A DNA stretch of 64,000 nt, from positions 3,658,001-3,722,000 of the forward strand of contig NZ_CP146256.1 in assembly GCF_039134705.1 (NCBI RefSeq), in the 5' to 3' direction. The stretch is from Kineothrix sp. IPX-CK (GTDB taxonomy: Bacteria; Bacillota; Clostridia; Lachnospirales; Lachnospiraceae). How positions within the stretch are numbered: position 1 is the first letter of the stretch; the number at the start of each line of letters is the position of its first letter. The notes under the pieces are model-generated. The model had not been told where the DNA came from. It ran no database searches and saw only the letters and a program-made list of their open reading frames with translations. Made by a program: the position numbers and the translations under genes. This document shows positions 37,054 to 44,861 of this stretch, piece by piece.

Positions 37054-37482
37054 TCAAATATTGTCCAATACTTTTAACAGAGTATGCCATGGCATAGTGG
37101 CACATTTCACCCGTGCCGGCATATCGGAAATGTTCTGTAACGCAGCCGCATCTTCCAGCTCCTGCAATTCTTCGGGCAAAAGAGGCTGCCTAAGCGCCAT
37201 TTTTAGAAACAGCTCCGCCAGTCTCCTGGCGTCCTGGGCAGTTCTGCCGCGCACCAAATCTATCATGATTGAAACAGATGCTTGTGAGATCGCACATCCT
37301 ACTCCGGTAAAAGCTCCATTCTTTATTATACCATCCTCCACCTGTAGTTCAAGCTCTATTTCATCTCCGCAGCTGGGATTCCTGCCGGGCATCACAATAG
37401 TCGCATGCGGCAGATGCTTTTTATTATGGGCAGAAATGCTGTGTTCTTTTATTACCTCAGAATATAATTCACTAAGTTCCAT
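37054..37482 (-). CDS. sufU: SufU-type Fe-S assembly protein
   Basis: 142 residues of the IscU/NifU-like SufU class found in Firmicutes. The zinc-binding residues are visible as Cys-x-Asp in NPSCGDEI, Cys in GVGCAIS and Cys in RVKCATMPW; the SufU-specific insertion before the last cysteine is present. In characterised systems SufU takes sulfur from SufS and passes it to the SufBCD scaffold. The ATG at 37482 lies 7 bases after AGAGAGGTG, overlapping the end of sufS by 11 bases; a TTG two codons earlier is the alternative. fprA follows. Confidence 0.93.
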   Translation of the reverse strand: MELSELYSEVIKEHSISAHNKKHLPHATIVMPGRNPSCGDEIELELQVEDGIIKNGAFTGVGCAISQASVSIMIDLVRGRTAQDARRLAELFLKMALRQPLLPEELQELEDAAALQNISDMPARVKCATMPWHTLLKVLDNI

Positions 37483-38701
37483 ATCCAAGCACCTCTCTTA
37501 CCTTTGATAAAGCATCTATAAAAATATCCACATCTTCCAACGTATTATACAAATAAAAACTGGCCCTGCAGGTCGAATAAACACCTAAATGCTTCATCAG
37601 CGGCTGAGCGCAATGGTGTCCGGCGCGAATTGCTACCCCATAGCTGTTTAAAACGCTGGCGACATCGTGGGGATGCACATCCTTGACATTGAAGGAGAGG
37701 ATTCCCGCCCGGTTTTCCGGATGCCTCGAACCATAGATCTCCACTTCGTTCAATCCGTTTAATCTTTCCAGCGCATATTGAAGCAGCTGTTTTTCTATGT
37801 TATGGATATTGGTCCATCCCACTTGGTTCAAATAATCTATCGCTGCCGCAAGTCCGACCACACCTTCTACATTAGGGGTTCCCGCCTCCATTTTCCATGG
37901 TGCATCCATGAAAGCCACCGACTGCTCCTGTACATCTTCGACAATCCCGCCTCCCAGCATAAGAGGCTCCATGGCGTCCAGAAGGTCCTTCCTGGCATAC
38001 AATACGCCGATTCCTGCGGGTGCCAGCATTTTATGCCCTGAAAATGCAAAGAAGTCCACACCCAGTTCTTTTACATCTATTTTTATATGGGGAACACTCT
38101 GCGCTCCATCCAGCACGACAACGGCTCCATGCCTGTGGGCCATGCGGGCGATCTCTTCTACCGGATTAATCCCTCCGAGCACATTGGATATATGCCCAAG
38201 CGCCACAATTTTTGTACGGCTGTTTATTTTTTCTTCCCATTCCCTAACGGATATTTGTCCTTGTTCGTCTCCATATACATAGCGCAAAACCGCATTTTTT
38301 TCTTTTGCAAGACGCTGCCAGGGCAAAAGGTTGCTATGATGTTCGGCAACAGTAAGCAATATCTCGTCGCCCTCTTTTATATTTGCTCTGCCGAATGACA
38401 GAGCTGCCATATTAATGGACTCAGTTGTTCCTGCAGTAAATACAATTTCCTGTGGATTATTGCAGCCGATAAAATGAGCCACCTTTTCTCTTGCTTTTTC
38501 ATACAGTCCTGTTGCATCCTCGCTCAGAGTATAGGCTCCTCTGTGGGGGTTTGCCGTATAGTTGTTATAATATCCCTCTATTGCCTTTATCACGGAAAGG
38601 GGCTTTTGGCTGGTTGCTGCGCTGTCCAGGTATACAAGCCTCTTGTCCTTTTCTTTACGCGTAAGCAGCAAAGGAAAATCCATTCTATAATTATTATCCA
38701 T
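37472..38701 (-). CDS. sufS: Cysteine desulfurase SufS
   Basis: A 409-residue class V aminotransferase-fold, PLP-dependent enzyme that takes sulfur from cysteine as an enzyme-bound persulfide. The PLP lysine is in FSGHKMLAPAG, the aspartate and histidine partners in VLDGAQSVPH and TVAEHHSNLLPW, and the catalytic cysteine in VYSTCRASFYLYN, the group II (SufS) form. The ATG overlaps the end of sufD by 8 bases and lies 9 bases after GGAG. SufU is encoded directly downstream, as expected of its sulfur acceptor. Confidence 0.95.
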   Translation of the reverse strand: MDNNYRMDFPLLLTRKEKDKRLVYLDSAATSQKPLSVIKAIEGYYNNYTANPHRGAYTLSEDATGLYEKAREKVAHFIGCNNPQEIVFTAGTTESINMAALSFGRANIKEGDEILLTVAEHHSNLLPWQRLAKEKNAVLRYVYGDEQGQISVREWEEKINSRTKIVALGHISNVLGGINPVEEIARMAHRHGAVVVLDGAQSVPHIKIDVKELGVDFFAFSGHKMLAPAGIGVLYARKDLLDAMEPLMLGGGIVEDVQEQSVAFMDAPWKMEAGTPNVEGVVGLAAAIDYLNQVGWTNIHNIEKQLLQYALERLNGLNEVEIYGSRHPENRAGILSFNVKDVHPHDVASVLNSYGVAIRAGHHCAQPLMKHLGVYSTCRASFYLYNTLEDVDIFIDALSKVREVLGYGT

Positions 38702-39773
38702 GAATACTCACTCCAATATACTCTTTGATTTCCTGTCTGATTTCCGGTATCTCAATTTTACTTAGCAGCGGTGTAAAAGAAGCTTCTACCAGCAACTGCT
38801 CTGCCTCCCTTCTGTCAAATCCCCTGCACATAAGGTAATGCAGCTTGCCCGAATCCGGTCTTCCTGTGGAAGTTGCATGCCGTCCCTCCACATCATCTTC
38901 GCCGCAAAGCAGAAGCGGTGCAGAAAGATTGACTGCTTTATCGCTGAGTGTAAGCACGGTTTCCTCTTCACTTCCTTTTGAGCCGGAGGCTCCGGTCATA
39001 AAATCGAGAGTACTCTTCAGTGTCTTTTTTGAAGAATCCGTCAAAGTGCCTCTAACCGTTATGTCACCCTCTGTTTCCTTCGCCGCCAGTTCAATGCGAT
39101 AATTGAAATCCATTTCTTCCTGACCTTTACCGATGTATATTCCGCCAAGATTCCCGCTGCTTTGCTCTCCCTTCAGAAGGATATTGCAAGAAGCAACTGT
39201 CCGTGCGCTCCCTAATTCATTCAGTATGATTTCTGCGGCCGCCCGGTCTTTTGACCATACTGCCACCGCATCTATATGAAGGGCATTCTTAGGCAGCATC
39301 TGGACTTTTATTAATTTAACCTTCGCGTTTTCTCCCGCCTCCACAAATGTAAAGCCGGAGTGGAAAGCATCCTCGCAGTTATCGCCGCCATACTTTATGA
39401 TCACTGTGGCCTCGCTGTCCTTTTCCGCTTTGATGTATATATAATCGTTCAATAAGCTGTTGTCTTTATCCAAAAAATAATCTATGATAATCGGCGAGTC
39501 CGGCAATGCACCTTCCGGGATAGTCAATGCAACGCTGCTATTGTGATTTTCTGAGATAAAATCATAATTTTGTTTCATCGAACTGGGAATCTTAGCGGAC
39601 TTAGGTTGGACAAAAAGACGCTCTGCCCGCACATTTTCCGGTAAAGTCAACCTGGCTTCCTTCGAATAACTGTATAAGCCATTCTCTGCGACATCGAGAG
39701 AAACGCTGTTTATTTTAAGCCAGTTCCATGTAGGCACCTGCAGCTGATTAATTTTTTCAAATGAAATTCCCAA
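38694..39773 (-). CDS. sufD: Fe-S cluster assembly protein SufD
   Basis: 359 residues of the SufB/SufD beta-helix family, shorter than SufB. SufD pairs with SufB and the ATPase SufC to form the Fe-S scaffold. The C-terminal half has the family phrase YLMCRGFDRREAEQLLVEAS and AVNLSAPLLLCGEDDVEGRHAT, with the conserved histidine region. The longest frame starts at a TTG (39794), but GGAGG then lies inside the coding region, 7 bases before a second TTG at 39773. I use the latter, giving MGISFEKINQL. A TTG start in both sufB and sufD is unusual for this window. Confidence 0.92.
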   Translation of the reverse strand: MGISFEKINQLQVPTWNWLKINSVSLDVAENGLYSYSKEARLTLPENVRAERLFVQPKSAKIPSSMKQNYDFISENHNSSVALTIPEGALPDSPIIIDYFLDKDNSLLNDYIYIKAEKDSEATVIIKYGGDNCEDAFHSGFTFVEAGENAKVKLIKVQMLPKNALHIDAVAVWSKDRAAAEIILNELGSARTVASCNILLKGEQSSGNLGGIYIGKGQEEMDFNYRIELAAKETEGDITVRGTLTDSSKKTLKSTLDFMTGASGSKGSEEETVLTLSDKAVNLSAPLLLCGEDDVEGRHATSTGRPDSGKLHYLMCRGFDRREAEQLLVEASFTPLLSKIEIPEIRQEIKEYIGVSIHG

Positions 39774-39786
39774 CGTCCTTCCTCCT

Positions 39787-41193
39787 TTATCCAATACTTC
39801 CTTCTAATTCAAGACCGATCAACCGGTTCATTTCCACCGCATATTCAAGCGGCAGTTCTTTAGTTACGGGTTCCACAAATCCCCTTACAATAAGGGCCTT
39901 CGCTTCTTCTTCGCTCAATCCGCGAGTCATAAGATAGTATATGGACTTTTCGCTTATTCTTCCTATTTTAGCCTCATGCCCTATATCTGCCTTATCGTTA
40001 CGCACATCCATAACAGGAATCGTATCCGAACGCGACAAATCATCCATCATGAGGGACTCGCAAATGACGCTGCATTTACTGTTCTTCGCCTGCGGCATTA
40101 TGGTTACCGCGCTGCGGTAAGTAGTATTTCCGCCGTTCTTGGAAATAGACTTGGAAGAAATCGTAGAGGATGTATTGGGTGCCGCATGAACTACCTTTGA
40201 CCCCGTATCGAGATACTGGTTGCTGCTTGCAAAGCTGACTCCGGTAAATTCACTCTTGGCGTTTTCTCCTTTCAGTATACTCATCGGATACAACATGGTG
40301 ATGTGTGAACCAAACGTTCCCGAAACCCACTCGATCTTCCCGTCTTTTTCAACAAGCGCACGCTTCGTATTCAGATTAAGCATATTTTTAGACCAGTTTT
40401 CTATAGTGGAATACCGAAGTGTCGCTCCTTCCTTTATATACAGCTCCACACCGCCGGCATGAAGGTTTATCGTATTGTGCCTCGGGGCGGAACATCCTTC
40501 GATAAAATGCAGGCTGGAATTTTTCTCACATATGATTAAGGTATGCTCGAACTGCCCGGCCCCCGGCGCATTCAGGCGAAAATATGACTGCAAAGGCATA
40601 TTTACCTTAACTCCCTCCGGAACGTATACAAAAGAACCGCCCGACCATACAGCGCCATGTAAGGCCATGAATTTATGTTCTGTTGCCGGAAGAAGTTTCA
40701 TAAAATACTCTTTTACAATGTCTTCGTATTCGCGCAGCGCAGTTTCCATATCCGTATAAATTACCCCTTGTTCGAGCAGCTGCTCTCTCATGCTATGATA
40801 AACCACTTCGGAATCATATTGTGCTCCGACACCCGAAAGAGATTTCCATTCCGCTTCCGGTATACCCAGACGTTCAAACGTATTCCGGATATCATCCGGC
40901 AGTTCTCTCCAGTCATCGGTCATAGAAGCCTTAGGGCGTACATAAGTTACAATATTGTCCATATCGAGTTCGTGCAGGGAAGGACCCCACTTCGGAAGTT
41001 CCATTTCGTTATATATCTTTAATGAGTTCTTGCGAAGCCCTAGCATCCACTCCGGATCATTTTTACTTTCTGAAATTTCAGTCACGATGTCTTCGGTAAG
41101 TCCTTTTTTTACCTGATAATCAATACTATCCGAATCATATATGTCATAGATATTCCGTTCAAATTCTTCTATTTGCGTTTTTTTCTTTTCCAA
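39787..41193 (-). CDS. sufB: Fe-S cluster assembly scaffold SufB
   Basis: 468 residues, the usual SufB length. Highly conserved family segments are present: WSGGSFVYVPEGVKV, GAQYDSEVVYH, LHFIEGCSAPRH with the conserved cysteine, YSTIENWSKNMLNLNTKRA and GRISEKSIYYLMTRGLSEEEAKA. SufB is the scaffold on which the nascent cluster is built in the SufBC2D complex. The start is a TTG 7 bases after GAGGTG, with no better codon nearby. It begins 11 bases after the sufC stop and is followed by sufD. Confidence 0.96.
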   Translation of the reverse strand: MEKKKTQIEEFERNIYDIYDSDSIDYQVKKGLTEDIVTEISESKNDPEWMLGLRKNSLKIYNEMELPKWGPSLHELDMDNIVTYVRPKASMTDDWRELPDDIRNTFERLGIPEAEWKSLSGVGAQYDSEVVYHSMREQLLEQGVIYTDMETALREYEDIVKEYFMKLLPATEHKFMALHGAVWSGGSFVYVPEGVKVNMPLQSYFRLNAPGAGQFEHTLIICEKNSSLHFIEGCSAPRHNTINLHAGGVELYIKEGATLRYSTIENWSKNMLNLNTKRALVEKDGKIEWVSGTFGSHITMLYPMSILKGENAKSEFTGVSFASSNQYLDTGSKVVHAAPNTSSTISSKSISKNGGNTTYRSAVTIMPQAKNSKCSVICESLMMDDLSRSDTIPVMDVRNDKADIGHEAKIGRISEKSIYYLMTRGLSEEEAKALIVRGFVEPVTKELPLEYAVEMNRLIGLELEGSIG

Positions 41194-41204
41194 CCTAATT
41201 CACC

Positions 41205-41957
41205 TCACTTTTGGAGGAAATCTGCAAATCCCTCTCGGTCAATTTTCTGTATGAGTTCCTTTCCCCCGGTATAGACTATTTTACCATTTACCAAAACGTG
41301 AACATAATCCACCGGCAAATCCCTTAGCAGCTTCGTACTATGAGAAATAATTAAAAGAGAAGGATCCTTATCCTGATTCTTGTAATGAACAATCCCTTCT
41401 CTTACCGTTTTTACCGCATCTACATCAAGACCTGAGTCAGTTTCATCCAGAATGGCAAGTTTGGTATCCATCATCAAAAGCTGCAGAATTTCACTTTTCT
41501 TCTTTTCACCGCCGGAAAAGCCAAAGTTTACATACCTGTCGGCATAAGCCTTATCCATTTGCAGCAGATTTAATGTATCTTCCAGCTGTTTCCTAAATGC
41601 CAGCATAGGCATCGGCCTTCCTTCCACGGCCGCTTTCGCCGATTTCAAAAAATCTCTCATAGTTATACCGTCGATTTCTTCCGGCGTCTGAAATGACAGA
41701 AAAATGCCTTTCTTGGCCCTTTCATTTGTCGCCAGACCGACAATATCTTCGCCTTCCCAGCATATGCTGCCGGACTTCACAACGTAATCAGGATGCCCCA
41801 TAATTACATTGGCAAGAGTCGACTTTCCTGCGCCGTTAGGACCCATGATTACATGAGTTTCGCCAAGACCTATTTTTAAATCCAGTCCGCGGATAATTTC
41901 TATGTCCGATTCAAGCGTTGCATATAAATTGTTTATGTTCAACAGTGTTTGACTCAT
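41205..41957 (-). CDS. sufC: Fe-S assembly ATPase SufC
   Basis: A 250-residue ABC-type ATPase that drives the SufBD scaffold. Walker A is GPNGAGKST, the signature is FSGGEKKKSEILQ, Walker B runs into LAILDETDSGLD and the switch histidine is in IISHSTKLL. No membrane segments are present. The ATG at 41957 lies inside the marR coding region, 47 bases before that gene ends, and its ribosome site (GGAGGAGAG) is formed by marR codons. Translation of the two is therefore likely coupled. Confidence 0.96.
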   Translation of the reverse strand: MSQTLLNINNLYATLESDIEIIRGLDLKIGLGETHVIMGPNGAGKSTLANVIMGHPDYVVKSGSICWEGEDIVGLATNERAKKGIFLSFQTPEEIDGITMRDFLKSAKAAVEGRPMPMLAFRKQLEDTLNLLQMDKAYADRYVNFGFSGGEKKKSEILQLLMMDTKLAILDETDSGLDVDAVKTVREGIVHYKNQDKDPSLLIISHSTKLLRDLPVDYVHVLVNGKIVYTGGKELIQKIDREGFADFLQK

Positions 41958-42441
41958 TTTCGTTCTCTCCTCCTTTATCATTTCCAGAACTGCACATACA
42001 ATCAAATTCGCAAAACGGTACGCAATCTTTTAAATGACTTAAAAAATCAAAAATCACCTTCGTTTTATCCGCATCTAAAGTTTTCAAATAATTACACAAA
42101 TTTCTATTTGAGTTTTCGTGAAAACGCAGATGTTCTTTGCGAACTTCTTCTCCTGCTTCTGTCAGACGGAAATACTTTTCTTTCTTATTGCCGGCCTTTG
42201 TATAAATTTCCAAAAGCTCTTTTTTGGAAAGCTTCACAGAAATTTGAGTGACGGCTCCTTTTGTAATTCGCAAAAGGCTGGACATTTCGCTGACATTCAG
42301 TTCCGGAAACCGGTGGACGACATTTAAAAAACCAACCTCCGAATGATACAATAGCTGTCCGCCATACTCTCTGGGCTTTTTTTGTTCATCCAAAAGCATA
42401 TTCATTACCTCAAATATTTTTTCTGTCACTTTACAGTTCAT
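41911..42441 (-). CDS. MarR-family regulator with C-terminal cysteine cluster, heading the suf operon
   Basis: 176 residues. A winged helix is seen at ~33-102 (VSEMSSLLRITKGAVTQISV, then the wing KKEKYFRLTEAGEEV). The C-terminal dimer helix ends in CVPFCEFDCMC: Cys140, 144, 148 and 150, spaced C-x3-C-x3-C-x-C, then a hydrophilic tail with one more cysteine. Such a cluster could bind an Fe-S centre or metal, or sense oxidants. The gene is first in marR-sufCBDSU-fprA and its tail overlaps sufC. GGAGG precedes the ATG at 42441 by 7 bases; the open frame extends 20 codons upstream. A palindrome over its promoter suggests autoregulation. It would serve the role IscR or SufR play elsewhere, which is inference. 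Confidence 0.88.
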   Translation of the reverse strand: MNCKVTEKIFEVMNMLLDEQKKPREYGGQLLYHSEVGFLNVVHRFPELNVSEMSSLLRITKGAVTQISVKLSKKELLEIYTKAGNKKEKYFRLTEAGEEVRKEHLRFHENSNRNLCNYLKTLDADKTKVIFDFLSHLKDCVPFCEFDCMCSSGNDKGGENENESNTVEHKQFICNA

Positions 42442-42472
42442 TGCGATACCTCCTGTTCCATTGCTCGACTTT

Positions 42473-42501
42473 AGTATATGTCCAAACAAACAAAAAGTCA
42501 A
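42473..42501 (-). promoter_or_regulatory. suf operon promoter
   Basis: TTGACT (42496-42501), 17-base spacer, TATACT (42473-42478) on the minus strand, 32 bases before the marR ATG. It is one of the best-matched promoters in the window. Confidence 0.85.
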
Positions 42502-42527
42502 TATTATTTATCTACTAAACAATATTG
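42499..42527. promoter_or_regulatory. Putative operator of the suf operon (29-bp palindrome)
   Basis: Outer arms CAATATT / AATATTG are perfect, and inner TTT / AAA pairs extend the symmetry to 11-bp arms with one mismatch around a 7-base centre. It overlaps the last three bases of the -35 box. Its size and position suit a MarR dimer acting as a repressor. Confidence 0.7.
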
Positions 42528-42606
42528 GTTCGCAGTATCTAAATATAATAAATATAAAGTTCGACAGCAGCCATGCAAAGTGATATTATGCTAACAAGAA
42601 CGGCGG

Positions 42607-42658
42607 CCATCGTTTGACAAGGTCTTATCCGGCCGTGTGTGACCTTGTCAAACGATGG
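42607..42658. repeat. Perfect 18-bp inverted repeat upstream of the DUF4825-like gene
   Basis: CCATCGTTTGACAAGGTC (42607-42624) and its exact complement (42641-42658) are separated by 16 bases. No T-tract follows. It ends 25 bases before the start codon, so it would form a strong hairpin in the 5' leader, or be an operator or the end of an inserted segment. Each arm contains a TTGACA-like string. Confidence 0.8.
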
Positions 42659-42683
42659 TGATGTCGTGCAGTGGAGGTTTATA

Positions 42684-43865
42684 ATGGCAAACAAAATTAA
42701 TACGCCTGTGATAACGTTGTTCGTCGTCGTGATAATAGCCGTGGCAGCAGTTGCCTTAACCTTTGGGGGCGCTGCGAGGAAGGTTCCTGTTCCCCTGCCG
42801 CAAAGCAGCGAAGTAACGAACATTACGATTGAACAGATAAACGAGGGAGAAAGTTCCGGCACGATCCACACCTCCCGAAAGGCGGATGTGAAAGCCGTAC
42901 TGAATGCGTTGACGAACACCGATAAGACGCTTCAAGAGTCCGTCAATGACGCGCCTAACCGGAACGATTACTTTCAGATCAACATCGAAAGCACAAGCGA
43001 CCGCAGGTTTTACTTGTACAACGATAATGAAAAATACTATATTGAAGAGCCTTATGTCGGAATTTATAAGACAACCCGTGAAGCTAGCACTGCCATCGTA
43101 AAGATTTACACTGCAAATAGTAGTGTCTCCACAAATGCACAAGAGCTATGGGAATCCAGAACGCTCTATGTGGGGGACAGTTCCGCGGTGGGCAAGCTGC
43201 TCGGTCTGCTTTCTCTCCCGAGCGGTTTGCTTCATGAACGCTTTGAACTGCGCACCGCTGGAAATGAACGCGGTGTAGAGTGGGTTCTAATAGAAGAGGA
43301 CAATACCTCCTATAGCCTTCAGCAGCTTGATAAAAATGCGTTGCTCCTTTTTGCTCTGATCGACAATCTGGAGGATTTTTATGTGACGATCGACAATCTG
43401 TCAGATGACGACACCGTCTATCATTATACCCGCCAGCAGGCCGATGAACTTGTCGGCAGCGACGTGCGGAAATATGCTGAAAGCCCGGAGCACATTCAGA
43501 TACTTATTAACTTTTCTATAACAGAGACACCACTGTACAGCATGGCAAAGCTGGAAAACGGAAAGATTATATCAGAGTATACACTTGAGAGCAACGAGCT
43601 TGCGGACACAGTCATTATGGATGTTATGGTAAAGTCAGCAGCATGGGATGGAGTTGATATTTCCACTCTGAAGGAGTGCTTTCGAATTAACCAGACATTC
43701 CCGAAAGCAAATGAAAGCCATGACTACTATGCCTATCTGCTGGAGGATGGCCGGGCTGTCTTGCAGTCTGGTAAAGACGGCTGGTACTCAATACTATCAC
43801 AGGAGCTTTATTCGGAACTAGTAGAATTGTGGAAAAATCTTATGGCGGGCGGCCTTAATGAATAG
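42684..43865 (+). CDS. Membrane-anchored protein with DUF5301- and DUF4825-like domains
   Basis: 393 residues. One N-terminal membrane helix (~6-27, TPVITLFVVVIIAVAAVALT) is followed by two extracellular modules. The first (~40-145; ITIEQINEGESSGTIHTSR, LQESVNDAPNRNDYFQINI) resembles DUF5301. The second (~155-250; LYVGDSSAVGKLLGLLSLPS) resembles DUF4825. A further ~140 residues are unassigned. These modules often form the C-terminal sensor part of BlaR1/MecR1-like M56 proteins in clostridia; here no peptidase or partner repressor is encoded. It stands alone between two large minus-strand operons. GGAGG precedes the ATG by 6 bases. Function unknown. Confidence 0.7.
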   Translation: MANKINTPVITLFVVVIIAVAAVALTFGGAARKVPVPLPQSSEVTNITIEQINEGESSGTIHTSRKADVKAVLNALTNTDKTLQESVNDAPNRNDYFQINIESTSDRRFYLYNDNEKYYIEEPYVGIYKTTREASTAIVKIYTANSSVSTNAQELWESRTLYVGDSSAVGKLLGLLSLPSGLLHERFELRTAGNERGVEWVLIEEDNTSYSLQQLDKNALLLFALIDNLEDFYVTIDNLSDDDTVYHYTRQQADELVGSDVRKYAESPEHIQILINFSITETPLYSMAKLENGKIISEYTLESNELADTVIMDVMVKSAAWDGVDISTLKECFRINQTFPKANESHDYYAYLLEDGRAVLQSGKDGWYSILSQELYSELVELWKNLMAGGLNE

Positions 43866-43897
43866 CAGCCGTATAAGCCGCCGCATTTTATCGGTAC

Positions 43898-43942
43898 AAG
43901 AACTGCCCCGCTGACTTAAATTCAATCAGCAGGGCAGTTCTT
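43898..43942. terminator. Bidirectional terminator between the DUF4825-like gene and the PTS operon
   Basis: AGAACTGCCC-C-GCTGA pairs with TCAGC-A-GGGCAGTTCT around an 11-base loop (16-bp stem with one mismatch). The plus side continues TTCTCATTCTTTC. It ends the aldolase gene on the minus strand, as the final gene of the PTS operon. Confidence 0.75.
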
Positions 43943-43955
43943 CTCATTCTTTCTC

Positions 43956-44843
43956 TTACTTTGCTTCGTTTAAGTCAGGAATGGAATCCGTGGAAACGTA
44001 CTGTTTGCCCGTCCATGCCTGTCCGGCGCATCCGAACGTCTTCATATAGTGTTTTGCAGTTTCCTTATATCCCAGTTCAAGCATTGGAAACAATGCATAG
44101 ATATTATTGCCTTCCATTCCTACTTCCTGAATCTTATCGTATGCTCCCTTAAACAAATCATTGGCTATATTCACTTTGCTGATACCTTTTCTGCATGCAA
44201 GTGCAAGGTTCGCATCTCCGGTACCGGAACCGCCGTGGAGAACAAGCGGAACGGGTACCTTCTCTGCCAATTCTTCCAATAAGTCAAATCTTAATTTCGG
44301 TTCCCCTTTATATACACCATGCGCCGTACCGATTGCAACAGCGAGGCAGTCAACACCGGTTTCTTCCACATATCTCACCGCTTCTTCAGGAACAGTCAGG
44401 GCAGAGATTCCGTCAACTTTATAGTTTTCCCCGACTCCTACATGACCGAGTTCGGCTTCTACACCAATACCTGCAGCATGAGCTATTTGAACCAATTCTT
44501 TTACCTGTGCTATGTTTTCTTCATACGGAAGCTTGGAGCGGTCAACCATAATCGTATTAAATCCGGCACGTATTCCTTTTACCGCTTCTTCATAAGTAGC
44601 GCTGTGATCTAAAATCAATGCCACGGGCACATATGTTTTCGTTGCCATATCATTCAGGATTCTTCCAAAATAATCCATATCAGGGTTATGACCATAGCCG
44701 CAGAGCATGATCAACGGAGAATTCGTTTCTTCTGCTGCCGCCACACACGCTCTCGCAGACAATTCGTTTACTGCTGCCACGGCAGGAACTCCATACCCGC
44801 CTTTTCTTGCTTTTTTTAATATTTCCGCCATTGATACTAACAT
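43956..44843 (-). CDS. Class II ketose-bisphosphate aldolase (Fba/GatY/KbaY family)
   Basis: 295 residues of the zinc-dependent aldolase family. Zinc ligands are in LILDHSATYEEA, GTAHGVYKG and VLHGGSGTG; EAELGHVGVGE gives the catalytic loop. The family cleaves fructose 1,6- or tagatose 1,6-bisphosphate, or related ketose phosphates, to triose phosphates. It is the last gene of the PTS operon, so it probably cleaves the phosphorylated product of the imported sugar after oxidation by one of the dehydrogenases. The exact substrate is unknown. The ribosome site is AAGGAGAG. Confidence 0.88.
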   Translation of the reverse strand: MLVSMAEILKKARKGGYGVPAVAAVNELSARACVAAAEETNSPLIMLCGYGHNPDMDYFGRILNDMATKTYVPVALILDHSATYEEAVKGIRAGFNTIMVDRSKLPYEENIAQVKELVQIAHAAGIGVEAELGHVGVGENYKVDGISALTVPEEAVRYVEETGVDCLAVAIGTAHGVYKGEPKLRFDLLEELAEKVPVPLVLHGGSGTGDANLALACRKGISKVNIANDLFKGAYDKIQEVGMEGNNIYALFPMLELGYKETAKHYMKTFGCAGQAWTGKQYVSTDSIPDLNEAK

Positions 44844-44861
44844 CTTATCTCTCCTTTTCCT

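Noticed and set aside
39774..39794. Longer SufD start at 39794.
   Set aside because: It would place the GGAGG ribosome site inside the coding region, whereas the TTG at 39773 is correctly spaced from it.
42607..42658. Reading the 18-bp inverted repeat as a terminator for an upstream plus-strand gene.
   Set aside because: There is no plus-strand gene upstream and no T-tract after either arm, so it is recorded as an unexplained repeat.
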